This document shows, piece by piece, positions 26,104 through 34,542 of a DNA stretch of 50,522 nucleotides. The notes beneath the pieces were generated by a model. That model saw only the letters and a program-made list of their open reading frames with translations, was not told the origin of the DNA and searched no databases. The DNA lies in the NCBI GenBank assembly GCA_964526475.1, contig CAZGKF010000018.1:1-50522 (forward strand), written 5' to 3'. Source of the stretch: CAYVTV01 sp964526475. GTDB lineage: Bacteria; Bacteroidota; Bacteroidia; Bacteroidales; GCA-2748055. The position numbers and the translations under genes were made by a program. Numbering within the stretch: position 1 is the stretch's first letter; each line of letters starts with the position of its first letter.

Positions 26104-27153
26104 TTGAAAGTAACGATAAAAGATATAGCCCGTTTGGCCATGGTATCAACCGGAACTGTTGACAGGGTTATCCATAACAGGAAAGAAGTTTCCGATGAAA
26201 CCCGTAAAAGGGTTAAGGATATACTGACTGAACTTAACTACCAGCCTGATATTCTTGCGCAAACACTGGCTTCAAAGCGGTCATGGACTTTTTCTGTTAT
26301 TATGCCCGTGTCCGTTAACGGAAATGACTTCTGGTCAGCACCGGTGAAAGGTATTGAAAAAGCATTGCAGGAAATACATCCTTTTGGCATAAGAATTAAA
26401 ATGTACCTTTTTAATCAGTTTGAAAGTGAATCTTTCGCAGCCAAAGCATTCAGCCTGCTTTCAGATAAACCTGATGCGGTATTGTTTGCACCTGTATTCA
26501 TGGAGGACTCTATGAAATTTATACATGAGTGCAAATTAAAAAATATTCCTGTAACCCTTTTTAACTCTTATATTGAGAACATCGAAGGTATTTCATTTAT
26601 CGGGCAGAATTCCTGGCAGAGCGGAATGGTTGCAGCAAAATTGCTGGATTACGGCATTAATGAAGAGGGGGATATTCTTATCATTAATCTGGCTTCCAGG
26701 AAAGACAGTTATTACCATATAGTAAAAAGGGAAAAAGGATTTCGTGATTTCTTTTCTGAAAAAGCAGAAAACAGGTTTCATCTTCATACCATTGATGCTA
26801 ACAAAGCATCTGATAAAATTATTTACAGGAAAATAACCGAAGCGTTCAATAAACATCAGGTAAAAGGAATATTTGTAACAAATTCAAGAGTTTATAAAAT
26901 TGGCCGGTTTATCGAAAATGAAGGGATAAAAGGAATGAAAATGATTGGTTATGATCTTCTGCCTGAAAATATTGAGCTCCTCAAAAAAGGTACTATTAAT
27001 TTCCTTGTGAGTCAAAAACCTGAAGAACAGGCTTATAAAGGTATAATGCAATTATTCAACGAACTGATCTTAAAAAGGATACCTGTAGAAATACACTATT
27101 TACCGGTTGATATTATTACTATGGAAAATATAGAAAATTATGAGTACAGATAA
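26104..27153 (+). CDS. LacI-family transcriptional regulator
   Basis: 349 residues. The N-terminal LacI helix-turn-helix is clear (KVTIKDIARLAMVSTGTVDR then a hinge with NYQPDILAQTLASKR). It is followed by a periplasmic-binding-protein-like effector domain of the type that uses substrate-binding folds (VNGNDFWSAPVKGIEKAL, SFIGQNSWQSGMVAAKLL, IGYDLLPENIELL). The start is a TTG at 26104, because the conserved KVTIKDIA begins immediately after it and no ATG lies upstream in frame. It is divergent from uxaE and upstream of the fructuronate-reductase-like SDR. By context it senses a uronate or a KDG-like intermediate and controls the flanking operons; the effector is not readable. Confidence 0.85.
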   Translation: MKVTIKDIARLAMVSTGTVDRVIHNRKEVSDETRKRVKDILTELNYQPDILAQTLASKRSWTFSVIMPVSVNGNDFWSAPVKGIEKALQEIHPFGIRIKMYLFNQFESESFAAKAFSLLSDKPDAVLFAPVFMEDSMKFIHECKLKNIPVTLFNSYIENIEGISFIGQNSWQSGMVAAKLLDYGINEEGDILIINLASRKDSYYHIVKREKGFRDFFSEKAENRFHLHTIDANKASDKIIYRKITEAFNKHQVKGIFVTNSRVYKIGRFIENEGIKGMKMIGYDLLPENIELLKKGTINFLVSQKPEEQAYKGIMQLFNELILKRIPVEIHYLPVDIITMENIENYEYR

Positions 27154-27250
27154 ATACAACAATCAATATAAAAAAAGCTATCACGATATTTTGGCGAACT
27201 ATTATATTTTGAATAAAATAAAACAGATAAAACAATAATTTATAACTATT

Positions 27251-28096
27251 ATGAACAACTCATTCTCTGATCTCAAAGGTAAAGTCTGCGTCATTACCGG
27301 AGGAGCAGGTATTATCGGAACTGCTATTGTTGAAGCTCTGGCCTCAACAGGTATTAAAACTGCAATCCTCGACCTTCGAGAAGATATTGCTGAAGAACTG
27401 GCACAAAGTATTGAGAAAAAATACGGAACCCGAACTATTGGCATACAAGGCAATGTTCTTGATAAAATCAACCTTATAAAAGCGCGCGACATCATCGAAA
27501 AAGAGCTTGGACATATTGATATACTGATTAATGGTGCAGGAGGTAATTCACCTGATGCAACCACAAAAGCTGAGCAAATCATCGAAAATTCTTTTGACGT
27601 GCAGGAGACATTCTTTGGGCTTAAAACAGAAGGGTTCGACAAGGTTTTTGCCCTGAACTTTACAGGGACGCTATTGCCTTCAATGGTCTTCGGTGAAAAT
27701 ATGATAAAAAAAGGTTCAGGTAGTATTCTGAACATCTCATCTATGAGTTCATATAAACCACTGACCAAAGTGCCTGCATATTCAGCTGCCAAAGCTGCTG
27801 TTAATAATTTTACTCAATGGCTTGCTGTACATTTCGCAAAAACCGGTGTACGTGTTAATGCAATTTCTCCGGGTTTTTTTCTTACAAGTCAGAACCGTTT
27901 TTTGTTAATTGATGAAAAAACAGGTGAACTTTCAGAAAGAGGCAAAAAAATAATTAACAATACTCCTACAGGAAAATTTGGAGATCCGGAAGACTTGCAG
28001 GGAACAGTTCTGTACCTTCTGTCTGATTTATCAAAATTTGTAACCGGAGTAATCATACCGGTAGATGGAGGTTACAGTGCCTTTGGAGGAGTGTAG
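27251..28096 (+). CDS. SDR oxidoreductase, fructuronate reductase (YjmF/UxuB-type)
   Basis: 281 residues. A classical short-chain dehydrogenase with cofactor motif TGGAGIIG (16-23), catalytic Tyr177 and Lys181 in PAYSAAKAA, and PVDGGYSAFGGV at the end. The loop GGNSPDATT (97-105) and the long insertion before ALNFTGT are characteristic of the subgroup that includes Bacillus YjmF, which reduces D-fructuronate to D-mannonate with NAD(P)H. That is the step after UxaC/UxaE, and the gene lies directly downstream of the LacI regulator (97-base gap). Other sugar-acid SDR activities are possible, but the match of subgroup and context is good. Confidence 0.8.
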   Translation: MNNSFSDLKGKVCVITGGAGIIGTAIVEALASTGIKTAILDLREDIAEELAQSIEKKYGTRTIGIQGNVLDKINLIKARDIIEKELGHIDILINGAGGNSPDATTKAEQIIENSFDVQETFFGLKTEGFDKVFALNFTGTLLPSMVFGENMIKKGSGSILNISSMSSYKPLTKVPAYSAAKAAVNNFTQWLAVHFAKTGVRVNAISPGFFLTSQNRFLLIDEKTGELSERGKKIINNTPTGKFGDPEDLQGTVLYLLSDLSKFVTGVIIPVDGGYSAFGGV

Positions 28097-28242
28097 GTGT
28101 ATGCAATTGGACTCCTCCGGGGCATGGCAGAGTTAAGAGGGCTGGAGATGGGGATCGGGAGATCTCAAGCTGTCTTCAGATAATTAGAAAAATTAATCTT
28201 ATATGATTAAGCGAATAATAAATCAGATAAATAATTAATTCT
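28097..28242. other. Intergenic spacer with purine-rich patch
   Basis: About 28110-28190 is unusually G-rich for this genome (GGGGCATGG, GAGGGCTGGAGATGGGGATCGGGAGATCTC) and contains the palindrome GAGATCTC. There is no T-run after it. It separates the SDR and the phosphofructokinase genes; function unknown. Confidence 0.3.
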
Positions 28243-29526
28243 ATGTTGAAAAATGTAATAGTTGCGCAGTCGGGTGGCCCTTCCCCAGTGATAAATAATT
28301 CACTCAGAGGGATCATTGACACCTGCAAAATGTTTCCTGAAAAATTCGGGAAGATATATGCAGGGTGGCATGGAATAGAAGGTGTCTTAAATGAGGATCT
28401 TCTCGACCTGACAGCCCAGGACAGGGAGGAAATAGCTCTTTTAAGAATAACTCCTGCAGCCGGTTCAATAGGAACCTGCAGATATAAACTAAAAGACCAT
28501 CAGGAAAAGGATTTCGCCCGTATAATTGACGTGTTCAGAGCCCATAACATAGGATACTTTTTTTATATCGGAGGAAATGATTCACAACATACAGCTTTTA
28601 AGGTAAGTGAACTCGCCAACCTGAAAGGATTGGATGTTATTGCAACAGGAGTCCCGAAAACTATTGATAACGATGTTGGCGACAGTGAGTTCAAACTTAT
28701 TGATCATACTCCCGGTTATGGAAGTGTTGCACGATACTGGTCACATATTGTTCAAAATGCTAATGAAGAAAATATGGGGTCTTCGCCTGCCGATCCGGTT
28801 TTAGTTCTGCAGGCGATGGGCAGAAAAATAGGTTATATACCGGCTGCGGCGCGTCTTGCTGATCCTGACAGGGAAATGCCCCTTCAGATTTATTTAGCTG
28901 AATCGAAAGTGAGCATGCCGGAAATGGCAGATAAAATAAATGACCAGCTTAAAAAAGATGGCCGGTGTATCGTTGTGGTCAGTGAAGGCTTTGATGTGGG
29001 TGATATCGGGGAAGTAAAAGATGCTTTCGGACATACATCATTCGGATCCAGCAAGCTTTCCGTATATCAGAGTGTTGTGAACTACCTCAATTCTTCCGGA
29101 CTGAAAGCCAGAGGAGCTGCCCGTGGACAGGTAATGGGTACTGATCAGCGCGATACAATGATCTATGCATCAACAGTGGATATCGATGAAGCATATAAAG
29201 TAGGACAAAAAGCAGTTGACATTGCAATGAATGAAGGTAACGGATGGATGGCTACTATTCTGAGGGAACCGGGTTTTATTTATAATGTCAGATATGATAA
29301 AGTGCCGCTTGAGAAAGTGGCACTGAGTGAGCGGACTTTTCCTGATAAATGGATAAGTCCTTCCGGAACTGATGTTACAGATGAATTCCTGGCATACGTA
29401 AAACCACTTATTGGCGACGACTGGGTAAGTGTACCAATGATAAACGGACTTCAGAGATTCGCTAAACTTAATCCTGTTTTCGCAGATAAAAAGCTCCCTG
29501 ATTATCAACTCGAAGCAATTAAATAA
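28243..29526 (+). CDS. pfp: 6-phosphofructokinase, pyrophosphate-dependent type
   Basis: 427 residues of the PFK family. The start VAQSGGPSPVIN gives the nucleotide/PPi loop. GGNDS (110-114) has Asp113 at the position where ATP enzymes have Gly, and PKTIDND (138-144) has Lys139 where ATP enzymes have Gly. Both replacements are known determinants of PPi use. MGRKIGYIPAAARLA and MGTDQRDT are further family blocks. The enzyme would interconvert fructose 6-phosphate and fructose 1,6-bisphosphate using PPi, and is reversible. Asn112 in place of the more usual Asp of GGDD is notable. Placement inside a uronate locus is unexpected, and a different sugar-phosphate substrate cannot be excluded. Confidence 0.85.
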   Translation: MLKNVIVAQSGGPSPVINNSLRGIIDTCKMFPEKFGKIYAGWHGIEGVLNEDLLDLTAQDREEIALLRITPAAGSIGTCRYKLKDHQEKDFARIIDVFRAHNIGYFFYIGGNDSQHTAFKVSELANLKGLDVIATGVPKTIDNDVGDSEFKLIDHTPGYGSVARYWSHIVQNANEENMGSSPADPVLVLQAMGRKIGYIPAAARLADPDREMPLQIYLAESKVSMPEMADKINDQLKKDGRCIVVVSEGFDVGDIGEVKDAFGHTSFGSSKLSVYQSVVNYLNSSGLKARGAARGQVMGTDQRDTMIYASTVDIDEAYKVGQKAVDIAMNEGNGWMATILREPGFIYNVRYDKVPLEKVALSERTFPDKWISPSGTDVTDEFLAYVKPLIGDDWVSVPMINGLQRFAKLNPVFADKKLPDYQLEAIK

Positions 29527-29622
29527 GAGTCACTTTAAAAAATGACCACAGATTCATCGATTAATCATTAAGGTAAAAATGTTTAAGAATAATAAGAAAA
29601 CATATTACATTTTCAATTTCAC

Positions 29623-29630
29623 AACGCGTT
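29623..29630. promoter_or_regulatory. Short CG-centred palindrome upstream of the HAD gene
   Basis: AACGCGTT is a perfect 8-base palindrome in the 135-base gap before the HAD/LarA/PdxB/gnd run, 32 bases before its first ATG. Its position and CG centre would suit a LacI-type operator, but arms beyond these eight bases are not complementary, so support is weak. Confidence 0.25.
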
Positions 29631-29661
29631 AATCTTTCTTAATATTAATAAAAAATAAAAA

Positions 29662-30549
29662 ATGAATAATCCTCAAGACATTCTCAAAAACTTTCAGCCA
29701 CAGAAAGATTTCTTCATTGGTATTGATTCAGACGGATGTGCATTCGACACTATGGAAATTAAGCAAAAAGAATGCTTTTGCCCAAATCTTATTAAATACT
29801 ATGAACTTCAGAAAATTCAAAAATACGCCAGGGAAACCTGGGAATTTGTTAACCTTTACTCCAAAACAAGAGGAGTTAACCGATTCCTGGCAGTTATTGA
29901 AGCCTTCAGACTTATGGCAGAAAGACCGGAAATCAAAGCAAGAAAAATGGTATTTCCGGATATCTCACCTCTTATTAAATGGACAAAAAAAGAGTCAAAA
30001 CTTGGCAATCCGGCATTGAGCAAATATGTCACAGAAATTAATGACCCTTTCATGGGTAAAACATATGCATGGAGTGTCAAAGTAAACCAGGATATTGAAG
30101 AACTGGTTTATGGAATGCCCCCCTTCCCCTTTGTAACAGATTCTTTAATTAAAATGAATGGTAAAGCAGATGCAATGGTGGTTTCGCAAACTCCGGTCGA
30201 GGCACTGGAAAGAGAATGGAAAGAAAATGAAATTGACAATTATGTGCGCTTTATTGCAGGACAGGAATATGGAACTAAAACGGAGCATCTTGCATTGGCG
30301 GCGAAAAATAAATATCCCGATGATAAAATACTTATGATAGGTGATGCTCCGGGTGATTTTAAGGCTGCCAAATCGAATGGCGTACTGTTTTTCCCAATCA
30401 ATCCCGGGCATGAGGAAGACTCATGGGAAAGATTCTATAAGGAAGGTCTGGACAGATTTTTTACAGGAAAATTTGCCGGAGATTATGAAAATACTTTGAT
30501 CAGGGAATTTGAAGGCTTCTTACCGGAAGTGCCCCCATGGAAAAAATAA
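29662..30549 (+). CDS. HAD-superfamily hydrolase
   Basis: 295 residues. HAD motifs in order: motif I DSDG with nucleophile Asp22 and acid/base Asp24 (IGIDSDGCAFDTM), motif II VVSQT, motif III lysine in GTKTEH, motif IV IGDAPGDF. A large helical cap lies between motifs I and II (about residues 35-165). This suggests a phosphatase for a small phosphorylated metabolite in the cytoplasm. It precedes a LarA-like gene by 18 bases and appears to be part of one run through gnd. The substrate is not known; by context a sugar or sugar-acid phosphate. The final residues LPEVPPWKK look complete. Confidence 0.75.
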   Translation: MNNPQDILKNFQPQKDFFIGIDSDGCAFDTMEIKQKECFCPNLIKYYELQKIQKYARETWEFVNLYSKTRGVNRFLAVIEAFRLMAERPEIKARKMVFPDISPLIKWTKKESKLGNPALSKYVTEINDPFMGKTYAWSVKVNQDIEELVYGMPPFPFVTDSLIKMNGKADAMVVSQTPVEALEREWKENEIDNYVRFIAGQEYGTKTEHLALAAKNKYPDDKILMIGDAPGDFKAAKSNGVLFFPINPGHEEDSWERFYKEGLDRFFTGKFAGDYENTLIREFEGFLPEVPPWKK

Positions 30550-30567
30550 TTACTCAATAATAATCCT

Positions 30568-31839
30568 ATGTTATTTTATCAACAGGGAAATATCAACCTT
30601 GAACTGTCCTCTGAAGAAATGAGGCAGGGACTTTACACTGCTCTGGAGAAAATCCCTTCACCAAAGAAAGTACTTGCCCTTCCGCCTGACTGTACAAGAT
30701 ACCACTCAAAAGCGGGTGAATTAACAAGGTATGCCTGGGAATATTACCGGGATAAGATGACTGATATCCTTCCTGCTTTAGGAACACATTTTGCAATGAC
30801 AAATGAGGAAATAAGAAGAATGTTTGGAAGTGTTCCTGAAAACCTTTTCAGAGTTCACAACTGGAGAAAAGACATAGTTACTCTGGGGGAAGTTCCTTCA
30901 GAATTTGTAAAGAATGTATCAGAAGGAAGAGTGGATTATCCCTGGCCGGCTCAGGTAAATAAAATGCTTCTCAGGAATAATTACGACCTTATCCTGTCTA
31001 TTGGTCAGGTTGTCCCTCATGAGGTAATAGGAATGGCGAACTATAATAAAAATGTTTTTGTGGGAACAGGGGGTGCAGAAGGTATTAATAAGAGTCATTT
31101 CCTCGGAGCCGCCTATGGAATGGAGAGAATTATGGGACGCGCAGACACTCCTGTAAGAAGTGTACTCGATTACGCATCGGATCATTTTGGTGATAATTTG
31201 CCCCTTGTTTATGTCCTTACCGTCATTGGACGCGGTGAAGACGGAACACTTAAAACCCGCGGGTTATTTATCGGGGATGACAAGGAATGTTTTTACAAAG
31301 CATCTGAATTATCACTTAAAGTAAATTTCGAACTTTTGGAAAAACCCTTAAAAAAAGTAGTGGTATTCCTCGATCCTGAAGAATTTAAAAGCACATGGCT
31401 CGGAAATAAAAGTATTTACCGTACAAGAATGGCCATAGAAGATGGAGGTGAGCTTATTGTTCTTGCACCGGGATTGAGGGAATTTGGTGAGGACAAAGAG
31501 ATCGACAGACTGATAAGAAAATATGGGTATGTGAATACGCCAAAGGTACTTGAACTTACAAAAGCAAATGAAGACCTGGGGGCCAATCTAAGCGCAGCAG
31601 CACATCTTATTCATGGTTCCACCGAAGAACGCTTCAAAGTGACCTATTGTCCCGGGAATCTCTCAAAAGATGAGATTCGTTCTGTTAATTTCAAATACGC
31701 TCCTCTTAGCAAAATGATGAAGGTTTATGATCCTCAAACATTAAAAGAGGGATTTAACTGCATCAATGGTGAGGATGTGTTTTACATCTCCAATCCCGCC
31801 CTGGGATTATGGGCTTATGAAGGAAGATTCTCAGCATGA
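30568..31839 (+). CDS. LarA-like nickel-pincer racemase/epimerase
   Basis: 423 residues, the size of lactate racemase LarA (424). The cofactor and catalytic residues are preserved with exact spacing: His74 (ALGTH), His151 (VVPHEVIG), Lys161 (YNK, ten residues on, where LarA Lys184 carries the nickel-pincer nucleotide) and His177 (KSH, sixteen further, LarA His200). This predicts a functional nickel-pincer enzyme acting on a 2-hydroxyacid. The substrate is probably not lactate here. Homologues acting on other hydroxyacids, including a gluconate 2-epimerase, have been described (from memory). Context with fructuronate reductase and gnd suggests an aldonate. The larB/larC/larE cofactor genes are not in the window. 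The stop overlaps the next gene by four bases (ATGA). Confidence 0.82.
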   Translation: MLFYQQGNINLELSSEEMRQGLYTALEKIPSPKKVLALPPDCTRYHSKAGELTRYAWEYYRDKMTDILPALGTHFAMTNEEIRRMFGSVPENLFRVHNWRKDIVTLGEVPSEFVKNVSEGRVDYPWPAQVNKMLLRNNYDLILSIGQVVPHEVIGMANYNKNVFVGTGGAEGINKSHFLGAAYGMERIMGRADTPVRSVLDYASDHFGDNLPLVYVLTVIGRGEDGTLKTRGLFIGDDKECFYKASELSLKVNFELLEKPLKKVVVFLDPEEFKSTWLGNKSIYRTRMAIEDGGELIVLAPGLREFGEDKEIDRLIRKYGYVNTPKVLELTKANEDLGANLSAAAHLIHGSTEERFKVTYCPGNLSKDEIRSVNFKYAPLSKMMKVYDPQTLKEGFNCINGEDVFYISNPALGLWAYEGRFSA

Positions 31840-32993
31840 GAAAAATCAGAGTCATAGCAGATGACAACATCCCTTTTCTCAAAGGGGTTCTGGAAAAAAA
31901 AACAGATATTACTTATCTCCCTGGAAATGCTATTAACAGGGAGACGGTAAAAAATGCCGATGCCCTGCTGATCCGCACAAGAACATCGTGCAGTGAGGAA
32001 CTTTTAAGCGGATCATCAGTTAAATTCATCGCTACAGCAACAATAGGATTCGATCATATTGATACTGAATGGTGTAAAGCAAACAATATCAACTGGACAA
32101 ATGCCCCGGGTTGTAATTCATCATCAGTACAACAGTATATTATTTCATCCCTGCTATTACTCTTTAAAAAGTTCTGTCTCAATCCAAATGATCTTACTCT
32201 CGGTGTTGTAGGAGTCGGAAATGTGGGGTCAAAAGTTAGCACTGCGGCTGAAACATTGGGAATGAAAGTTTTACTAAACGATCCTCCGCGCGAACGCTCT
32301 GAAAAAATTAATATATTCTGCAGTATTGATGAAATTATCCGGGAGGCAGATATCATCAGTTTTCATGTTCCTCTGAACAAGGAAGGCATTGATAAAACAA
32401 GGCATATGGCAGGATCCTCATTCTTCAGAAAATTGAAAAAACCAGTGATATTGATTAATACATCCAGAGGAGAAGTTATAGAAGAAAAAACCTTGTTAGA
32501 AGCTATTTTTTCAAGCAATAAAATAAAAGCATGTGTTCTCGATGTTTGGAACAATGAACCCGATATTGATACAGAGTTATTAAATAATACAACTTTTGGA
32601 ACACCCCATATAGCAGGATATTCAACAGATGGAAAAATAAACGGGACAGCAATGACTATCAGGGCATTAAGTCATTTCTTCAAACTGGGAATGGAGAATT
32701 GGTATCCTGCTGAAATTCCAGTGCCGGAGAATGCTGCAATCATAATGGATTGTGCCGGTATGGATGAGATGGGAATATTAAGAAAAATTTATCTTCAAAC
32801 GTATGATATAACTGAGGATGACAGAAATTTCCGCAGGGATACTTCAGGCTTTGAATTTTTTCGTGGAAATTATCCCTTACGGCGGGAACCTCTTGCATAC
32901 CAGGTAAAACTATTAAACAATATACATAGAGACCTTCCCGGGAAACTTGATAAACTGGGATTTAAAGTTCAAACAGAAAAACCTTTTTGTTAA
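31836..32993 (+). CDS. pdxB: Erythronate-4-phosphate dehydrogenase (PdxB-like 2-hydroxyacid dehydrogenase)
   Basis: 385 residues, close to PdxB (about 378). D-isomer 2-hydroxyacid dehydrogenase fold: ATIGFDHIDTEWC, WTNAPGCNSSSVQQY, NAD motif GVVGVGNVG, catalytic Arg in NTSRGEV, Glu in NEPD and His in TPHIAGYSTDGK. The APGCN and PHIAGYS blocks and the C-terminal dimerisation extension are PdxB-specific rather than generic SerA/LdhA features. PdxB oxidises 4-phosphoerythronate in pyridoxal phosphate synthesis. Translation is coupled to the LarA-like gene by an ATGA overlap, so a catabolic role on a related phosphorylated aldonate is also conceivable, but the sequence supports PdxB. Confidence 0.85.
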   Translation: MRKIRVIADDNIPFLKGVLEKKTDITYLPGNAINRETVKNADALLIRTRTSCSEELLSGSSVKFIATATIGFDHIDTEWCKANNINWTNAPGCNSSSVQQYIISSLLLLFKKFCLNPNDLTLGVVGVGNVGSKVSTAAETLGMKVLLNDPPRERSEKINIFCSIDEIIREADIISFHVPLNKEGIDKTRHMAGSSFFRKLKKPVILINTSRGEVIEEKTLLEAIFSSNKIKACVLDVWNNEPDIDTELLNNTTFGTPHIAGYSTDGKINGTAMTIRALSHFFKLGMENWYPAEIPVPENAAIIMDCAGMDEMGILRKIYLQTYDITEDDRNFRRDTSGFEFFRGNYPLRREPLAYQVKLLNNIHRDLPGKLDKLGFKVQTEKPFC

Positions 32994-33014
32994 ATATTTA
33001 TTAAATAAACCAAT

Positions 33015-34463
33015 ATGAAAAAGTTAGCAGACATTGGCCTTATAGGCCTTGCAGTAATGGGTGAGAACCTCGTTCTGAATATGGAACGAAATGGTTTTAC
33101 CGTAGCAGTTTATAACCGAACTGTTGAAAAAGTAGATAAATTTGTCAATGGCAGAGGTAAGGGAAAAAAGTTTATTGGAGCCGGAAGTATTGAAGATCTG
33201 GTAAAATCTCTCGAAAGACCCCGTAAAGTGATGATGCTTGTAAAAGCAGGTAAACCTGTTGATGATTTTATTGAACAGCTCCTCCCCTTTCTGGAAAAGG
33301 GAGATATAATTATTGACGGAGGAAATTCACATTTCCCGGATACCATCAGACGCACCAAATATGTTGAAAGCAAAGGTCTTTTATATATCGGAACCGGAGT
33401 TTCAGGAGGTGAGGAAGGGGCATTAAACGGACCCTCTATAATGCCTGGTGGGTCTGATTCAGCATGGCCACATGTAAAATCTGTTTTCCAGTCTATTGCT
33501 GCCAAAGTAAATGGAGAACCCTGCTGTGACTGGGTAGGGGAAGATGGCGCCGGACACTTTGTGAAAATGGTACATAATGGAATCGAATACGGAGATATGC
33601 AACTCATTTGCGAGGCATATCACATTATGAAAGAAGTAATGGGAATGTCAGCCGACGAAATGCGTGATGTGTTTAAGGAATGGAATGAGGGAGAACTTGA
33701 TAGTTACCTGATTGAAATAACCAGGGATATACTTGGATATAAGGAAAACGGGGAGGCTCTTGTTGAAAAAATACTCGACACAGCAGGTCAGAAGGGTACC
33801 GGAAAATGGACAGCTGTAGCTGCTCTTGATATAGGAGTCCCTCTTACCCTGATAGGAGAAGCAGTTTTCTCCAGAATACTTTCTTCACAGAAGGATGAAA
33901 GAGTTGAAGCTTCCAGGATTCTCCAGGGCCCGTCAGTTAAATTCAGTGGCGATAAAAAGGAGTTTATTGAGGAATTAAAACAAGCACTTTATGCATCCAA
34001 GATAATTTCTTATGCTCAGGGTTATGCACTGATGAGGGAGGCTGCAAAAGAATACAAATGGAATCTTAATAATGGTGGCATTGCGCAAATGTGGAGGGGT
34101 GGATGTATTATCCGTTCTGTTTTCCTTGGGAAAATTACTGAGGCCTTTAAAAATAATCCGGAACTTGTTAATCTGGTACTCGATCCTTTCTTTAAAGAAA
34201 CCCTGCATTCCGCGCAAAAAGGCTGGAGAAATGTTGTGTCAACAGCTGTTCTTAACGGAATACCCGTACCCGCATTAAGTACAGCACTGGGTTATTATGA
34301 CGGTTATCGTTCGGAGCGTTTACCTGCTAATCTGCTTCAGGCCCAGCGTGATTATTTTGGCGCTCACACTTATGAAAGGATTGACAAACCAAGGGGTGAA
34401 TTCTTTCACACGAACTGGACAGGACGCGGTGGCGATACTGCATCAAGTACTTACAATGTTTAA
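33015..34463 (+). CDS. gnd: 6-phosphogluconate dehydrogenase, decarboxylating
   Basis: 482 residues, full length. The Rossmann start IGLIGLAVMGENLVLNME, the substrate motif GVSGGEEGA, the catalytic Lys in GHFVKMVHNGIEY and the C-terminal blocks WRGGCIIRS, YYDGYRSERLPANLLQAQRDYFGAHTYERID are all diagnostic. It oxidises and decarboxylates 6-phosphogluconate to ribulose 5-phosphate with NADP. It is the last gene in the run that starts with the HAD or PFK gene, 21 bases after pdxB. No glucose-6-phosphate dehydrogenase or gluconate kinase is beside it, so its substrate must come from elsewhere, or from a gluconate-forming branch suggested by the LarA homologue. Confidence 0.95.
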   Translation: MKKLADIGLIGLAVMGENLVLNMERNGFTVAVYNRTVEKVDKFVNGRGKGKKFIGAGSIEDLVKSLERPRKVMMLVKAGKPVDDFIEQLLPFLEKGDIIIDGGNSHFPDTIRRTKYVESKGLLYIGTGVSGGEEGALNGPSIMPGGSDSAWPHVKSVFQSIAAKVNGEPCCDWVGEDGAGHFVKMVHNGIEYGDMQLICEAYHIMKEVMGMSADEMRDVFKEWNEGELDSYLIEITRDILGYKENGEALVEKILDTAGQKGTGKWTAVAALDIGVPLTLIGEAVFSRILSSQKDERVEASRILQGPSVKFSGDKKEFIEELKQALYASKIISYAQGYALMREAAKEYKWNLNNGGIAQMWRGGCIIRSVFLGKITEAFKNNPELVNLVLDPFFKETLHSAQKGWRNVVSTAVLNGIPVPALSTALGYYDGYRSERLPANLLQAQRDYFGAHTYERIDKPRGEFFHTNWTGRGGDTASSTYNV

Positions 34464-34477
34464 AAACTAACTGAAAA

Positions 34478-34542
34478 AGGGGATACTAACCCTATACTGC
34501 CTGATTTGATTCAAGTCTGAACAGGGAGTATCATCCCCATAC
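34478..34542. terminator. Nested inverted repeats between convergent genes
   Basis: ATACTGCCTG (34494-34503) pairs with CAGGGAGTAT (34522-34531) with nine of ten complementary bases. A wider pairing of GGGGATACT with AGTATCATCCCC encloses it. On the minus strand the outer stem ends in CCCCTTTTT, like an intrinsic terminator for the aldo/keto reductase unit, though the left arm overlaps the end of that gene. It may act in both directions. Confidence 0.5.

Noticed and set aside
26104..27153. Whether the LacI-like protein is a periplasmic sugar-binding protein
   Set aside because: An N-terminal helix-turn-helix is present and there is no signal peptide, so it is a regulator.
33110..33607. 165-codon minus-strand ORF
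   Set aside because: Antisense within gnd, which is unambiguous; no independent features.
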